Positions 42,368 through 51,281 of a DNA stretch of 64,000 nucleotides are shown piece by piece. A program made the translations under genes and the position numbers. Within the stretch, counting starts at the first letter, position 1; the number at the start of each line of letters is the position of its first letter. A model generated the notes under the pieces. It ran no database searches, was not told the DNA's origin, and saw nothing but the letters and a program-made list of their open reading frames with translations. The DNA is from Flavobacteriaceae bacterium (GTDB taxonomy: Bacteria > Bacteroidota > Bacteroidia > Flavobacteriales > Weeksellaceae): assembly GCA_004359435.1 (NCBI GenBank), contig PTET01000003.1, forward strand, positions 213,545-277,544, written 5' to 3'.

Positions 42368-43027
42368 ATGATTTTAGCAAAAAATTTAAAGAAGAATTTC
42401 ACCAATCTTCCTGTGCTCCATGGAGTAGATTTAGAGGTTAAGAAGGCTGAAATTATATCCATTACTGGAAGATCTGGAGCCGGAAAAACCACCTTACTTC
42501 AACTTCTTGGAACCCTAGACCGGCCTAGCAACCCAGAGGCAGAACTTTGGATTGACGGACAAAATGTATACAAATTAAAGGACAAGGCACTTTCTGAATT
42601 TAGAAACCAAAACATTGGGTTTATTTTTCAGTTTCACGAGCTTTTGCCCGAGTTTACAGCCCTCGAAAATATCTGCATACCGGGGTTCATCGCTGGAAGA
42701 AAACAAAAAGAAGTAGAAAAAAGGGCTATGGAACTTCTAGATTTTTTACACCTAAAAGACCGTGCTCAACACAAACCCGATGCACTTTCTGGAGGCGAAC
42801 AGCAGAGAATTTCGGTAGCCAGAGCGCTCATCAACAAACCCAAGGTAGTTTTGGCAGATGAACCTTCTGGAAATTTAGACAGCCAAAATGCTCAAGAGCT
42901 ACACCAGCTTTTTTTCGACCTTAGGGAAGCTTTTGGTCAGACCTTTGTCATTATTACCCACAACGAAACCCTTGCCAAAAGCTGTGATAGAAAAATCATC
43001 ATGCACGATGGAAGAATTGTTGAATAA
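42368..43027 (+). CDS. lolD: ABC transporter ATP-binding protein, LolD-like
   Basis: 219 residues from the ATG at 42368; a TTG three codons upstream falls inside the promoter. Walker A GRSGAGKT (34-41), Q-loop '[18 protein letters not shown]', signature LSGGEQQR, Walker B '[12 protein letters not shown]', His-loop 'IITHNE'. The '[15 protein letters not shown]' segment is typical of LolD, which powers release of lipoproteins from the inner membrane with LolC/E. No LolCE gene is adjacent; MacB-type partners are possible. Confidence 0.88.
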   Translation: MILAKNLKKNFTNLPVLHGVDLEVKKAEIISITGRSGAGKTTLLQLLGTLDRPSNPEAELWIDGQNVYKLKDKALSEFRNQNIGFIFQFHELLPEFTALENICIPGFIAGRKQKEVEKRAMELLDFLHLKDRAQHKPDALSGGEQQRISVARALINKPKVVLADEPSGNLDSQNAQELHQLFFDLREAFGQTFVIITHNETLAKSCDRKIIMHDGRIVE

Positions 43028-43062
43028 ATCTCTTACACTTCAATTTTTACTTATATAAACAA

Positions 43063-43911
43063 ATGAAACTTTTTGAAATTCCATTTTTGAAAAACGAAAA
43101 ACTGAGTTTAGACTCTCCCATCATTCAAAGCATCATTTCTCATGGAATGAAAATCATCATTGGACTTGGAATCTGGATTGTTGGATTTTGGATCATCAAA
43201 AAAATCAACAAGCTGATCAGCACCAAAATGGGACAAGCCAAATTCGACCCATCTCTTCAGGGTTTTTTGGGTAGTTTACTCTCCTTTATGATGAAAGGTG
43301 TGGTAGTGATGATGGCAGTTTCTGCCATGGGGCTAGAACTCACCTCTTTGCTTGCGATTTTGGGTGGCGCCGCCATTGGCGTTGGAATGGCTCTTCAGGG
43401 AAGTTTGTCCAATTTTGCAGGTGGAATTCTCATTTTGATGTTTAAACCCTTTCGAGTAGGTGATTTGATTGAATCAGACGATAAAATGGGCTTTGTTCAA
43501 GCCATTGACCTTCTGAATTCTACCATCATCACCCCCGGCCACAAGAAAATTTACATCCCCAATGCCAATGTGATAAGCAAATCTATTACCAACCTTTCTA
43601 CTAGCGATTATGTAAGAATTCGCAGTCGTGTTGGCATTAGATACGACCAAAAAATAGCACCCGTAAAAGACATGATTCTGGAAGAAATCAGCAACAATGT
43701 GGCCTTTTTGTTATACCCTCCACCCAGGGTAGACATTGAAGAATTTGGCGAAAATTCTGTGCATTTGGTAGTTTCAGTTTTTGTAAATCCAAACAATTAC
43801 TGGACTTCTAACTACGAACTCAACGATTTAATCAAACAAGTGTTTGACAAAAACAACATCGAAATTCCATTCCCTCAAAGAGTGGTTTATCAAAAAAACA
43901 TTCCAGCATAA
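43063..43911 (+). CDS. mscS: small-conductance mechanosensitive channel (MscS family)
   Basis: 282 residues. Three membrane helices (~22-45, ~65-85, ~90-118); the third, Gly/Ala-rich pore helix is 'ALQGSLSNFAGGILIL'. The following beta domain has 'FRVGDLIESDDKMGFVQAIDLLNSTI' and 'IPNANVISKSITNLS', the MscS core. Relieves osmotic pressure at the inner membrane. Starts 35 nt after lolD. Confidence 0.94.
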   Translation: MKLFEIPFLKNEKLSLDSPIIQSIISHGMKIIIGLGIWIVGFWIIKKINKLISTKMGQAKFDPSLQGFLGSLLSFMMKGVVVMMAVSAMGLELTSLLAILGGAAIGVGMALQGSLSNFAGGILILMFKPFRVGDLIESDDKMGFVQAIDLLNSTIITPGHKKIYIPNANVISKSITNLSTSDYVRIRSRVGIRYDQKIAPVKDMILEEISNNVAFLLYPPPRVDIEEFGENSVHLVVSVFVNPNNYWTSNYELNDLIKQVFDKNNIEIPFPQRVVYQKNIPA

Positions 43912-43925
43912 AAAAACGAATTATC

Positions 43926-44492
43926 ATGAACAAACTTTTCAAACTACTAATCGCTGCCCTATTGATTGGACTGGGTATTTATTTTATCACCGAAAGAGAA
44001 ACCGGAACAGGTGTGTTTCTTATTTTACTCTCAGCAGTTCCTATCTTTTTATATTTTAGGAACGAATACATGCTTTTGGCTTTTTGGTTTATCCGAAAGC
44101 AAGATTTAGAAAAAGCCAAAAATTGGCTCTCCAAAATCACCAACTACAAAAGCCAACTCATCCCAAACCAATATGGTTATTTCCATTACTTAAGCGGGAT
44201 GACACTGGGACAAGACAACATTGCTGAGTCCGAAAAAATGATGAAAAAAGCCTTAGAATATGGACTAAATTTTGGCCACGACAGAGCCCTTGCAAAACTC
44301 AATTTGGCAGGAGTTGCCATGAGTAAGGGTCAAAAAAACATTGCCAAAAAATTACTAGAAGAAGCCAAATCAGAAGACAATCAAGGCATGCTCAAAGAAC
44401 AATTCAAAATGATGGAACAACAGATGAAAAAACTTCAAAATCAGCCTTCTGCCCTACAAAATCCACAACTTAGAAAGGGAAGATATTTTTAA
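43926..44492 (+). CDS. membrane protein with TPR-like cytoplasmic helices
   Basis: 188 residues. Two adjacent hydrophobic helices at the N-terminus (~4-21 and ~29-43), then helical pairs (LEKAKNWLSKI, AESEKMMKKALEYG, NIAKKLLEEAKSED) resembling two to three TPR units, and a Gln/Lys-rich tail. No known family recognised beyond this. 14 nt after mscS, so probably in the same operon. Function unknown. Confidence 0.7.
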   Translation: MNKLFKLLIAALLIGLGIYFITERETGTGVFLILLSAVPIFLYFRNEYMLLAFWFIRKQDLEKAKNWLSKITNYKSQLIPNQYGYFHYLSGMTLGQDNIAESEKMMKKALEYGLNFGHDRALAKLNLAGVAMSKGQKNIAKKLLEEAKSEDNQGMLKEQFKMMEQQMKKLQNQPSALQNPQLRKGRYF

Positions 44493-44515
44493 TACCTTTT
44501 ATTTTCTTAATCAAT

Positions 44516-44570
44516 CATTTTGCATAAAAAAAGGCAGTCCAATTAGGACTGCCTTTTTTTATGCAAAATG
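44516..44570. terminator. long perfect bidirectional terminator
   Basis: Two perfect 25-nt arms (44516-44540 and 44546-44570) around a 5-nt loop, with GGCAGTCC at the loop end and A7/T7 tracts inside the arms. Lies between the convergent TPR-like and amtB genes and reaches to within 5 nt of the amtB stop. Confidence 0.92.
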
Positions 44571-44574
44571 ATTA

Positions 44575-45870
44575 TTAGTGAGAGTCAATTCTGAAATCAG
44601 GATATGCCTCCATTTGATGCTCGTGCATATCAAGACCTTCTATCTCTTCAATTTCGCTTACTCGAAGTCCTAAAAGTGCCTTGATTGGAAGTAGAATCAC
44701 AAGCGAACTGATGATACAAGTAGCTCCTGTAGCTGCAAGACCAATCAGTTGAACCAAGAATTGATCCATACCTGCTTTGGCTCCAAAGATTCCAACCGCT
44801 AGGGTTCCCCAGATTCCACAAGCCAAGTGAACGGCCAATGCTCCTACAGGATCGTCTAGTTTTAATCTATCAAAAAAAGCAACAGCACCTACCACAATAG
44901 CTCCTGCGATGATACCTATCCAGATAGAATCCATCACACCCATTTGATCTGCTCCAGCGGTAATTCCAACCAATCCAGCCAAAATTCCGTTGATTCCCAT
45001 AGACAAATCATAAGATTTAAACAAAACCAAAGATACAATCACAGCGCTCAAAGCACCAGCGGCAGCTGCCATACATGTAGTAACTAACACTTTAGAGGTA
45101 GTTTCTGGGTCTGCCGAAAGTACAGATCCACCGTTGAATCCAAACCAACCGAACCAAAGTAAAAATACACCAATGGCTGCCAGTGGAATGTTATGACCTT
45201 GGATGGCGTTAATTTTTCCATCTACATATTTACCAATTCTTGGTCCTACCAAATAAACCGCTACAAGCGCAGCCCATCCTCCTACAGTATGCACCAAGGT
45301 AGATCCAGCAAAATCGTGGAAACCAGCAGATTCACCAATTGAAAAAGAAGACAACCAGCCTCCGCCCCACTGCCATGATCCAACAATAGGATAAACCAAA
45401 CCTACATAAAGGATAGAAAAGATAAAGAAAGAATCAAGTCTAAATCTCTCTGCTACCGCTCCAGAAACTATGGTTGCAGCCGTTGCAGCAAACATCCCTT
45501 GAAACAAGAAATCTGTCCAGTACGTATAAGTTCCTCCAATTCCATCAACGGCATGGTAAGTTAACGGATCGTAATCTGCAGCTGGTCCAACACCAAAGCC
45601 TGCAAATCCGAGCACTCCTTCTATGCATCCAAAATCACCAGGATACATTAAATTAAAACCACAAATGGCATATGTTACAAGTCCAACGGCAACAATCATC
45701 ATGTTTTTGAACAAGATGTTTACGGTGTTCTTGCTTCGGGTAAGTCCAATTTCTAAAGTTGAAAACCCAAGGTGCATGATAAAAACCAGCATGATAGAAA
45801 CCATCATCCATAGGTTGTGCACAGTTAAACCCAGTTGTGGGATTTGGCTAGTTAATTCGGTTGTTTGCAT
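44575..45870 (-). CDS. amtB: ammonium transporter
   Basis: 431 residues with about eleven transmembrane helices. Conserved Amt features: 'NGGSVLSADPETTSKVLVTT', 'GWFGFNGGS', 'VGGWAALVAVYLVGPRIGKY' and the twin-His-region 'GALAVHLACGIWGTLAVG'. Imports ammonium. The C-terminal His- and acid-rich tail is where a P-II protein binds, and the glnB gene lies 30 nt upstream in the same transcript. Confidence 0.96.
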   Translation of the reverse strand: MQTTELTSQIPQLGLTVHNLWMMVSIMLVFIMHLGFSTLEIGLTRSKNTVNILFKNMMIVAVGLVTYAICGFNLMYPGDFGCIEGVLGFAGFGVGPAADYDPLTYHAVDGIGGTYTYWTDFLFQGMFAATAATIVSGAVAERFRLDSFFIFSILYVGLVYPIVGSWQWGGGWLSSFSIGESAGFHDFAGSTLVHTVGGWAALVAVYLVGPRIGKYVDGKINAIQGHNIPLAAIGVFLLWFGWFGFNGGSVLSADPETTSKVLVTTCMAAAAGALSAVIVSLVLFKSYDLSMGINGILAGLVGITAGADQMGVMDSIWIGIIAGAIVVGAVAFFDRLKLDDPVGALAVHLACGIWGTLAVGIFGAKAGMDQFLVQLIGLAATGATCIISSLVILLPIKALLGLRVSEIEEIEGLDMHEHQMEAYPDFRIDSH

Positions 45871-45900
45871 TTTATATAATTTTTTTAATCGTAAATATTC

Positions 45901-46248
45901 TTATCTGTTTTCTTTCAGTGAAACCGAACCTTGCTCTCCCGTTCTAATTCGGTAAGATTCTAGTACTTCGCTCACAAAAATTTTCCCATCTCCTACCTCT
46001 CCTGTTCTGGCTGCGGCAAGAATCGCCTGAATGGCTGGTTCTGCATATTCATTATTACAAACAAATGAGATATGTCTTCTCTGGATGTCGCTAGCGGTAT
46101 AAGAAACTCCTCTATACACATGAGCTTCGGTTTCATTCCCCTGACCCGTTACGTCCCAATACGTAAAAAAGTGGATCTCCACCTTGTAAAGCGCCTTACG
46201 TACTTCTTCGAATCTTGATTTTCGAATAATGGCTTCAATTTTTTTCAT
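45901..46248 (-). CDS. glnB: nitrogen regulatory protein P-II
   Basis: 115 residues. Opens 'MKKIEAIIRKSRFEEVRKAL'; T-loop with VYRGVSY (44-50); C-terminal 'TGEVGDGKIFVSEVLESYRIRTGE' is the P-II ATP/2-oxoglutarate site. The T-loop sequence (GQGNETEAHVYRG) is diverged from enteric GlnB. Paired with amtB, so GlnK-like in role: it would block AmtB when nitrogen is plentiful. A TATTTTTG box (46351-46344, minus strand) upstream is a candidate promoter. Confidence 0.95.
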   Translation of the reverse strand: MKKIEAIIRKSRFEEVRKALYKVEIHFFTYWDVTGQGNETEAHVYRGVSYTASDIQRRHISFVCNNEYAEPAIQAILAAARTGEVGDGKIFVSEVLESYRIRTGEQGSVSLKENR

Positions 46249-46343
46249 AAAACTTAATTTTAATGGTTCAATAATTTGATTTTCAGCTAAATTTAATTCA
46301 AAATACGAATTTCACTCACATAAAATCATCTTTTTAATTTAGA

Positions 46344-46351
46344 CAAAAATA
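46344..46351 (-). promoter_or_regulatory. glnB-amtB promoter candidate (-7 box)
   Basis: TATTTTTG on the minus strand, ~95 nt upstream of glnB. The 46249-46543 interval is otherwise a very AT-rich divergent intergenic region with no gene visible. Confidence 0.4.
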
Positions 46352-46510
46352 CAGTAAAATTTAAATACATAGTAAAAATTACTTAGAAAGATTCGAAATG
46401 ATACAATTTATAAACTAAGAACAAACTTTATATATCGTCAAGTTTTCAAAAAAAAGCAAAGGCAGTGTTTCTGTTCAAAAAGTAAAACAGTTAAAAATCA
46501 TAAGAATATG

Positions 46511-46518
46511 TATATTTG
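46511..46518 (+). promoter_or_regulatory. promoter of the zinc peptidase gene (-7 box)
   Basis: TATATTTG, exact -7 consensus, 25 nt before the ATG at 46544. No convincing -33. Confidence 0.5.
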
Positions 46519-46543
46519 ATTTCAGACAGCAATTTTTTATGTT

Positions 46544-47404
46544 ATGCGTTGGAAAAATAGAGAATCAAGTGGCAATGTAGAAGACCAAAGAGGATCTGGC
46601 TCTTACAGTTCTGGAGGAATTGGAATTATAGGTACGGTTCTAATTGTAGTAATCTCACTGATTATGGGTGAAAATCCACTGGCAGTACTTTCTCAGTTTC
46701 AAAACTTTTCGACTCCAACCGAAAGTAGCTATCCATCTTCAGATCCTCAGTCTGATGCGCTTGCCCAATTTTCGTCTGTGGTTTTAAAAGATACAGAAGA
46801 TGTTTGGTCTAGTTTGTTTATAAACCAACTGGGAGGGCAGTACAACAAACCTTCCATGGTAATTTTTTCTGGACAAACCAGCACGGGATGTGGCTATGCT
46901 TCTGCTTCCACCGGTCCTTTTTACTGTCCTGCTGATGAAAAAATTTACCTCGATCTGGGTTTTTACAACGAGTTAAAAGAAAGATTTGGCGGGGGAGGAG
47001 ATTTCGCCATGGCTTATGTTATCTCTCATGAAGTGGCGCATCATGTACAAAAACAGCTAGGGATTACCGATAAAATTGATGCCTTAAGAGGTAGAATCTC
47101 CCAAGAGCAAGAAAACCAATATTCGGTTCGACTCGAACTTCAAGCAGACTATTTGGCTGGGGTTTGGGCGCATGAAATCCAGAAGACCAAAAACGTACTA
47201 GAGGAAGGCGACATAGAAGAAGCCCTCAATGCAGCGACTGCCATTGGAGATGATAGAATCCAAGAGCAATCTCAGGGCTATGTGGTTCCAGATGCCTTTA
47301 CTCACGGAACATCTGAACAAAGAGTGCGATGGTTTACAAAGGGATACCAAAGTGGCGATCTACAAGGTGCAGATACCTTTAATATTCCTTACGCTCAGCT
47401 TTAA
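46544..47404 (+). CDS. ypfJ: YpfJ-type neutral zinc metallopeptidase, membrane anchored
   Basis: 286 residues. N-terminal 'MRWKNRESSGNVEDQRG' and a membrane helix at ~25-41 are the YpfJ signature. The periplasmic domain has 'STGCGYASASTGPFYCPADEKIYLD' and the zincin HEVAHH (162-167), with the third ligand region 'RLELQADYLAGVWAH'. Length is typical. Convergent with trpA, 11 nt apart. Substrate unknown. Confidence 0.93.
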   Translation: MRWKNRESSGNVEDQRGSGSYSSGGIGIIGTVLIVVISLIMGENPLAVLSQFQNFSTPTESSYPSSDPQSDALAQFSSVVLKDTEDVWSSLFINQLGGQYNKPSMVIFSGQTSTGCGYASASTGPFYCPADEKIYLDLGFYNELKERFGGGGDFAMAYVISHEVAHHVQKQLGITDKIDALRGRISQEQENQYSVRLELQADYLAGVWAHEIQKTKNVLEEGDIEEALNAATAIGDDRIQEQSQGYVVPDAFTHGTSEQRVRWFTKGYQSGDLQGADTFNIPYAQL

Positions 47405-47415
47405 AACCTGAATCT

Positions 47416-48183
47416 TTATCGAATCAAATCGATGAACTCGCTTACTTCTTCTTTTAGGTTTTCACCTTTTAAATAATTCAGAAAGGCGCTTCCGATAATC
47501 GCCCCACTGGCATACAAACAAGCCGTATTGTAACTTTCTCGGCTAGAAATTCCAAAACCAATCAAACTTGGCTTGTCTAGGTTTAACGCTTGTACCGTTT
47601 TGAAATACTGGATCTGAGAATCTTTGATATCAGATTTAGCTCCGGTGGTTGCTGCGGAAGAAACAATATACACAAAGCCAGAAGAAGCTTCAGCCAAGGC
47701 TAGCATTCTTTCTTTTCCACTTTGGGGACTAATGAGAAAAGTATGGGTTTGGTTGTACTGCTCAAAGAGAGATTTGTACTTTTTTTGATACACTTCCAGA
47801 GGCATATCAGGCAATATAAGACCTGAAACTCCTGTATCATAACAACACTTTAAGAAAAATTCTGGCCCATACTGCAAAAACTGATTAAAATAACCCATCA
47901 GCACAATTGGAGCATTTATCTTCCCTTTTACCTTTGCCAGTTGAGAGAAGAGCAAATCTAAATTCATACCATTTTTGAGCGCAGTAGAACCTGTTCTTTG
48001 AATCACCTCACCATCGGCAAGAGGGTCAGAATATGGAATTCCAACTTCTATAATGTCAACTTTCTTTTGGTCTAATGCCAGTAAAATCTCTGTGGTGTCC
48101 TCTAATTTAGGGTAGCCTGCGGTAAAATAAATGGCAAGTAAATCTTTGGGTTTGTTTTTGAGTAGGGATTTTAATTTGTTCAT
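47416..48183 (-). CDS. trpA: tryptophan synthase alpha chain
   Basis: 255 residues. Cleaves indoleglycerol phosphate to indole. Catalytic Glu46 and Asp57 in EVGIPYSDPLADG, loop 6 region 'YIVSSAATTGAK', and 'IGFGISS' phosphate site. Last gene of the trp operon; separated from trpB by the DUF2059-like gene. Confidence 0.96.
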   Translation of the reverse strand: MNKLKSLLKNKPKDLLAIYFTAGYPKLEDTTEILLALDQKKVDIIEVGIPYSDPLADGEVIQRTGSTALKNGMNLDLLFSQLAKVKGKINAPIVLMGYFNQFLQYGPEFFLKCCYDTGVSGLILPDMPLEVYQKKYKSLFEQYNQTHTFLISPQSGKERMLALAEASSGFVYIVSSAATTGAKSDIKDSQIQYFKTVQALNLDKPSLIGFGISSRESYNTACLYASGAIIGSAFLNYLKGENLKEEVSEFIDLIR

Positions 48184-48194
48184 TCTCTTTCTAA

Positions 48195-48821
48195 TTATTG
48201 GGCAACGCCTTGGACATCTTCCTTAAGCTCACCATTTTCATCTATCATTTCTTCTAACACCTCAAGACCGATTTTTTCTCCAAAATCTTCTGAAACCTTA
48301 TAAATTTTATTGTTGAGTTTTTTGGATTTTTTAAGCAAAGACTTGCCTTGCTTGCTTTGAAAGAATTCTTGGTTTTTGGGGAAAGCAGACAAGAACTTTA
48401 AATCTGCTTTTTTAAAACCTTCAGGCATTTTTTTGTAAAACCCTATTAAGGCATCCAAATCGCTTTCTGTATATACTTTTTTGAACTCGGGGGCAAAGAG
48501 CGTTACAAAATCTAAATCTGATGTCTCCTCTAGCTTCTGAAACAATCTTTTAACATAAGGATCTAAAGCAGGGTCTATATCTTGGGAGGCTTCATAATCC
48601 TTAAATCCTTCTCTAAAAGCCTCCATAAACCTGGTCTCATACATGTATTGCGCCAATTTCTTTTGGTATGGATCCAAAATATTTTGGTTTAAATACTCCG
48701 TATTTTTCAAAGCAGAAGGAACTTTTTCCTCCACAGCCGGTGGAGGTGGAAGAGTACTGGGCTCTTGCGCCAAAGCAAAAAAGTGAAAACTTAAAAAACA
48801 AAAGATAAAAATTGGTTTCAT
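48195..48821 (-). CDS. exported DUF2059-like protein within the trp operon
   Basis: 208 residues. Signal peptide ~1-18 (ending FALAQ), proline-rich linker, then a helical domain with 'FAPEFKKVYTESDLDALIGFYKKMPEGFKKADLKFL', resembling DUF2059. It lies 20 nt after trpB and 11 nt before trpA, so it is expressed with the pathway although it is periplasmic. No link to tryptophan known. Lysine-rich C-terminal half, acidic tail. Confidence 0.72.
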   Translation of the reverse strand: MKPIFIFCFLSFHFFALAQEPSTLPPPPAVEEKVPSALKNTEYLNQNILDPYQKKLAQYMYETRFMEAFREGFKDYEASQDIDPALDPYVKRLFQKLEETSDLDFVTLFAPEFKKVYTESDLDALIGFYKKMPEGFKKADLKFLSAFPKNQEFFQSKQGKSLLKKSKKLNNKIYKVSEDFGEKIGLEVLEEMIDENGELKEDVQGVAQ

Positions 48822-48841
48822 GGTCTTAGCGATTTGTTGGT

Positions 48842-50020
48842 TTATAATTGAAAGTGTCTCATGTAGGTTTCCATGTCTTTGTCTCCTCTTCCAGAGAGAT
48901 TGACAACCACTACATCAGAGGGTTTAAATGAAATTTTAGAGAGCGCAGCCAAAGCATGAGATGATTCAAGAGCGGGAATAATGCCTTCGGTTTTTGTGAG
49001 CTCTAAGGCTGCATCTAAAGCTTCATTGTCTGTTGCGTCCAAAAATTGTGCCCTTTTGGTCTGAAAAAGATGCGCATGCAAAGGACCAATGCCTGGATAA
49101 TCTAAACCAGCAGAAATAGAATAAGGCTCAATGATTTGTCCTTCTTTGTCTTGCATGAGCATAGTCATACTTCCATGAATCACCCCTTTGGTACCTATTT
49201 GCATAGTAGCTGCTGTTTCACCAGAATCCACTCCCATTCCAGAGGCTTCCACGGCTACAAGTTTCACCATAGGTTCATCTAGAAAATGATAAAAGGCTCC
49301 CGCAGCGTTAGATCCTCCTCCCACACAAGCAATCACATATTGAGGATTTGGGTTTCCAAATTTTTCTTGCAGCTGGGTTTTTATTTCGGCCGAAATAACA
49401 GACTGAAATCTGGCTACCATATCTGGATAGGGATGAAACCCTACGACAGATCCTATTAAATAATAAGAATCTGGATTGTTGATCCAATATCTGATAGCCT
49501 CGTTGGTGGCATCTTTTAGAGTTTTACTTCCCGAGGTTGCTGGCACAACTTTGGCCCCTAGCATTTTCATTCTGGCTACGTTTGGCGCTTGACGAACAAT
49601 GTCTTTTTCGCCCATAAAAACAGTACAATCTAGCCCCATTAAAGCACATACGGTTGCCGTTGCAACTCCGTGCTGACCTGCTCCAGTTTCAGCCAAAATT
49701 CTAGTTTTTCCAAGGGCTTTGGCTAGTAAAATTTGACCTATGGTATTGTTTACTTTGTGCGCGCCAGTATGGTTGAGATCTTCTCTTTTCAAAAAAATTT
49801 GAGCCCCATATTTTTCAGATAAATTCTTGGCGAAAAAAAGTGGACTGGGTCTTCCTACATAATCTTTTAGCAGAGCCTCAAACTCTGTTTTGAATGCCTC
49901 ACTTTCAATAATGGGTAGATAATTTTTCCTTAATTCTTCTACATTACCAAAGAGCATTTCGGGAACAAAAGCACCTCCAAACTCTCCATAATACCCATTT
50001 TCATCCACAGTGTAATTCAT
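48842..50020 (-). CDS. trpB: tryptophan synthase beta chain
   Basis: 392 residues. PLP enzyme condensing indole and serine. Lys89 in HTGAHKVNN forms the Schiff base; '[13 protein letters not shown]' (catalytic Glu) and phosphate-binding GGGSNA are present; ends 'LSGRGDKDM'. Its ATG overlaps the stop of the trpF remnant (ATGA), which shows the original operon order was trpF-trpB. Confidence 0.97.
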   Translation of the reverse strand: MNYTVDENGYYGEFGGAFVPEMLFGNVEELRKNYLPIIESEAFKTEFEALLKDYVGRPSPLFFAKNLSEKYGAQIFLKREDLNHTGAHKVNNTIGQILLAKALGKTRILAETGAGQHGVATATVCALMGLDCTVFMGEKDIVRQAPNVARMKMLGAKVVPATSGSKTLKDATNEAIRYWINNPDSYYLIGSVVGFHPYPDMVARFQSVISAEIKTQLQEKFGNPNPQYVIACVGGGSNAAGAFYHFLDEPMVKLVAVEASGMGVDSGETAATMQIGTKGVIHGSMTMLMQDKEGQIIEPYSISAGLDYPGIGPLHAHLFQTKRAQFLDATDNEALDAALELTKTEGIIPALESSHALAALSKISFKPSDVVVVNLSGRGDKDMETYMRHFQL

Positions 50021-50481
50021 GGTTCTTCAATTTTAATTTTCTTTACAAAGCCCTTTAAGGCTTCAATGTCTTTTACCCCTTTAGAAATCTCAAATCCGCT
50101 GTTTACATCAACCCCTTTAAGATACGGATTTTGTATACATTTTATAGCCTAAACTTTCCAAACCTCAAGCCCTTCTTCCTTTAACTTTTGGCAAAACAAA
50201 GGAGATTCAAGGCCATGAGCCTGAACAATCTGGAGATTGTGTTTTCTTACTTTGTTTAAAACTTCATCTTCTGTTTTAGAGACAAAAACCCCCACTCTTT
50301 TTGGAGAAAACCCTTCCAATGAGGCCTTGTTTAGCACATCGAAAATTTCAAAATTTTCTACGTTTCTGGGAGATTCTTCATGAAAAATAAAGCCCATGTA
50401 GTCAATCTGCAACTGGCAAACCGCCAGGGCATTGGTTGGAAATTTATTTCCACAAACTTTAATTTCTAGGTTTTCTCTCAC
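50017..50481 (-). pseudogene. trpF: phosphoribosylanthranilate isomerase, internally deleted
   Basis: The first 110 codons are normal TrpF ('LEIKVCGNKFPTNALAVCQLQIDYMGFIFHEESPR', 'KRVGVFV', 'IVQAHGLESPLFCQKL') up to ...GLEVWKV, then an in-frame TAG at 50151-50149. The same frame downstream resumes as the TrpF C-terminus (PYLKGVDVNSGFE, then ISKGVKDIEALKGF) and ends with TGA overlapping the trpB start. About 50 residues carrying part of the barrel and a catalytic Asp region are missing, and the junction creates the stop. The remnant cannot isomerise PRA. Confidence 0.88.
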
Positions 50482-51278
50482 TAAGATTTGTTTATTTGGG
50501 CTACAAAATCGGCAAAGCTTTGGGCTGGGTCATTGGTTTTCATAAAATTCTCTCCAATCAAAAAGCCGTCAAAGCCACTTTTAGAAAGTTCATCTACAGT
50601 TTTAGGATCAGAGATGCCACTTTCTGCTATTTTAATCATCCCACTGGGTAATTTCTTTAAAATGCTTTTAGATTTTTCTACATCTACCTCAAAGGTATTT
50701 AAATTCCTGTTGTTCACCCCAACCATATCTATAAATGGACTCAGTTTTTCGAGTTGATCTTCACTGTGAAGCTCCAAAAGAACTTCTAAACCTATTTCTT
50801 TGGCCAATTTAGAGAGATTATAAACCTGATCTTTGGACAAACACTCGGCTATGAGCAACATGAGATCTGCTCCCATGGCTTTGGTTTGATACACTTGAAC
50901 AGGATCTACAATAAAATCTTTTCGAAGCACAGGTATTTGAAGAACTTCTTTGGCTGTTTGTAAATCCAATTCTGTTCCACCAAAAAATTCTTTGTCTGTA
51001 AGTACAGAAACCACACTCGCTCCACCCTTTTGATAACCCAAAACCACTTTTTCAACAGAACTTTCGGCTGTGTTAATTTTCCCTTTCGAGGGAGACTGTC
51101 TTTTGAATTCTGCGATAATACCCGTTTTGTTTTTATCTAAAACAAAGGCTTTGGCAGACAAACAAGGTTTAGAAAAATATGATTTAGACTCAAAAACAGC
51201 TTTCCAATTTGGATCTTGACAGATTAAGGCAACCTCCTTCTTTTTTTGCTCAACGATGGTTTCTAAAATGGTTTGCAT
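50481..51278 (-). CDS. trpC: indole-3-glycerol phosphate synthase
   Basis: 265 residues, (beta/alpha)8 barrel. Catalytic motifs 'IIAEFKRQSPSKGKI', 'VLRKDFIVDPVQVYQTKAMGADLMLLI', 'VGVNNRNLNTFEVD' and 'IAESGISD' are intact. Monofunctional, with trpF as a separate downstream gene. Ends one base into trpF and starts 3 nt after trpD. Confidence 0.96.
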   Translation of the reverse strand: MQTILETIVEQKKKEVALICQDPNWKAVFESKSYFSKPCLSAKAFVLDKNKTGIIAEFKRQSPSKGKINTAESSVEKVVLGYQKGGASVVSVLTDKEFFGGTELDLQTAKEVLQIPVLRKDFIVDPVQVYQTKAMGADLMLLIAECLSKDQVYNLSKLAKEIGLEVLLELHSEDQLEKLSPFIDMVGVNNRNLNTFEVDVEKSKSILKKLPSGMIKIAESGISDPKTVDELSKSGFDGFLIGENFMKTNDPAQSFADFVAQINKS

Positions 51279-51281
51279 GGT

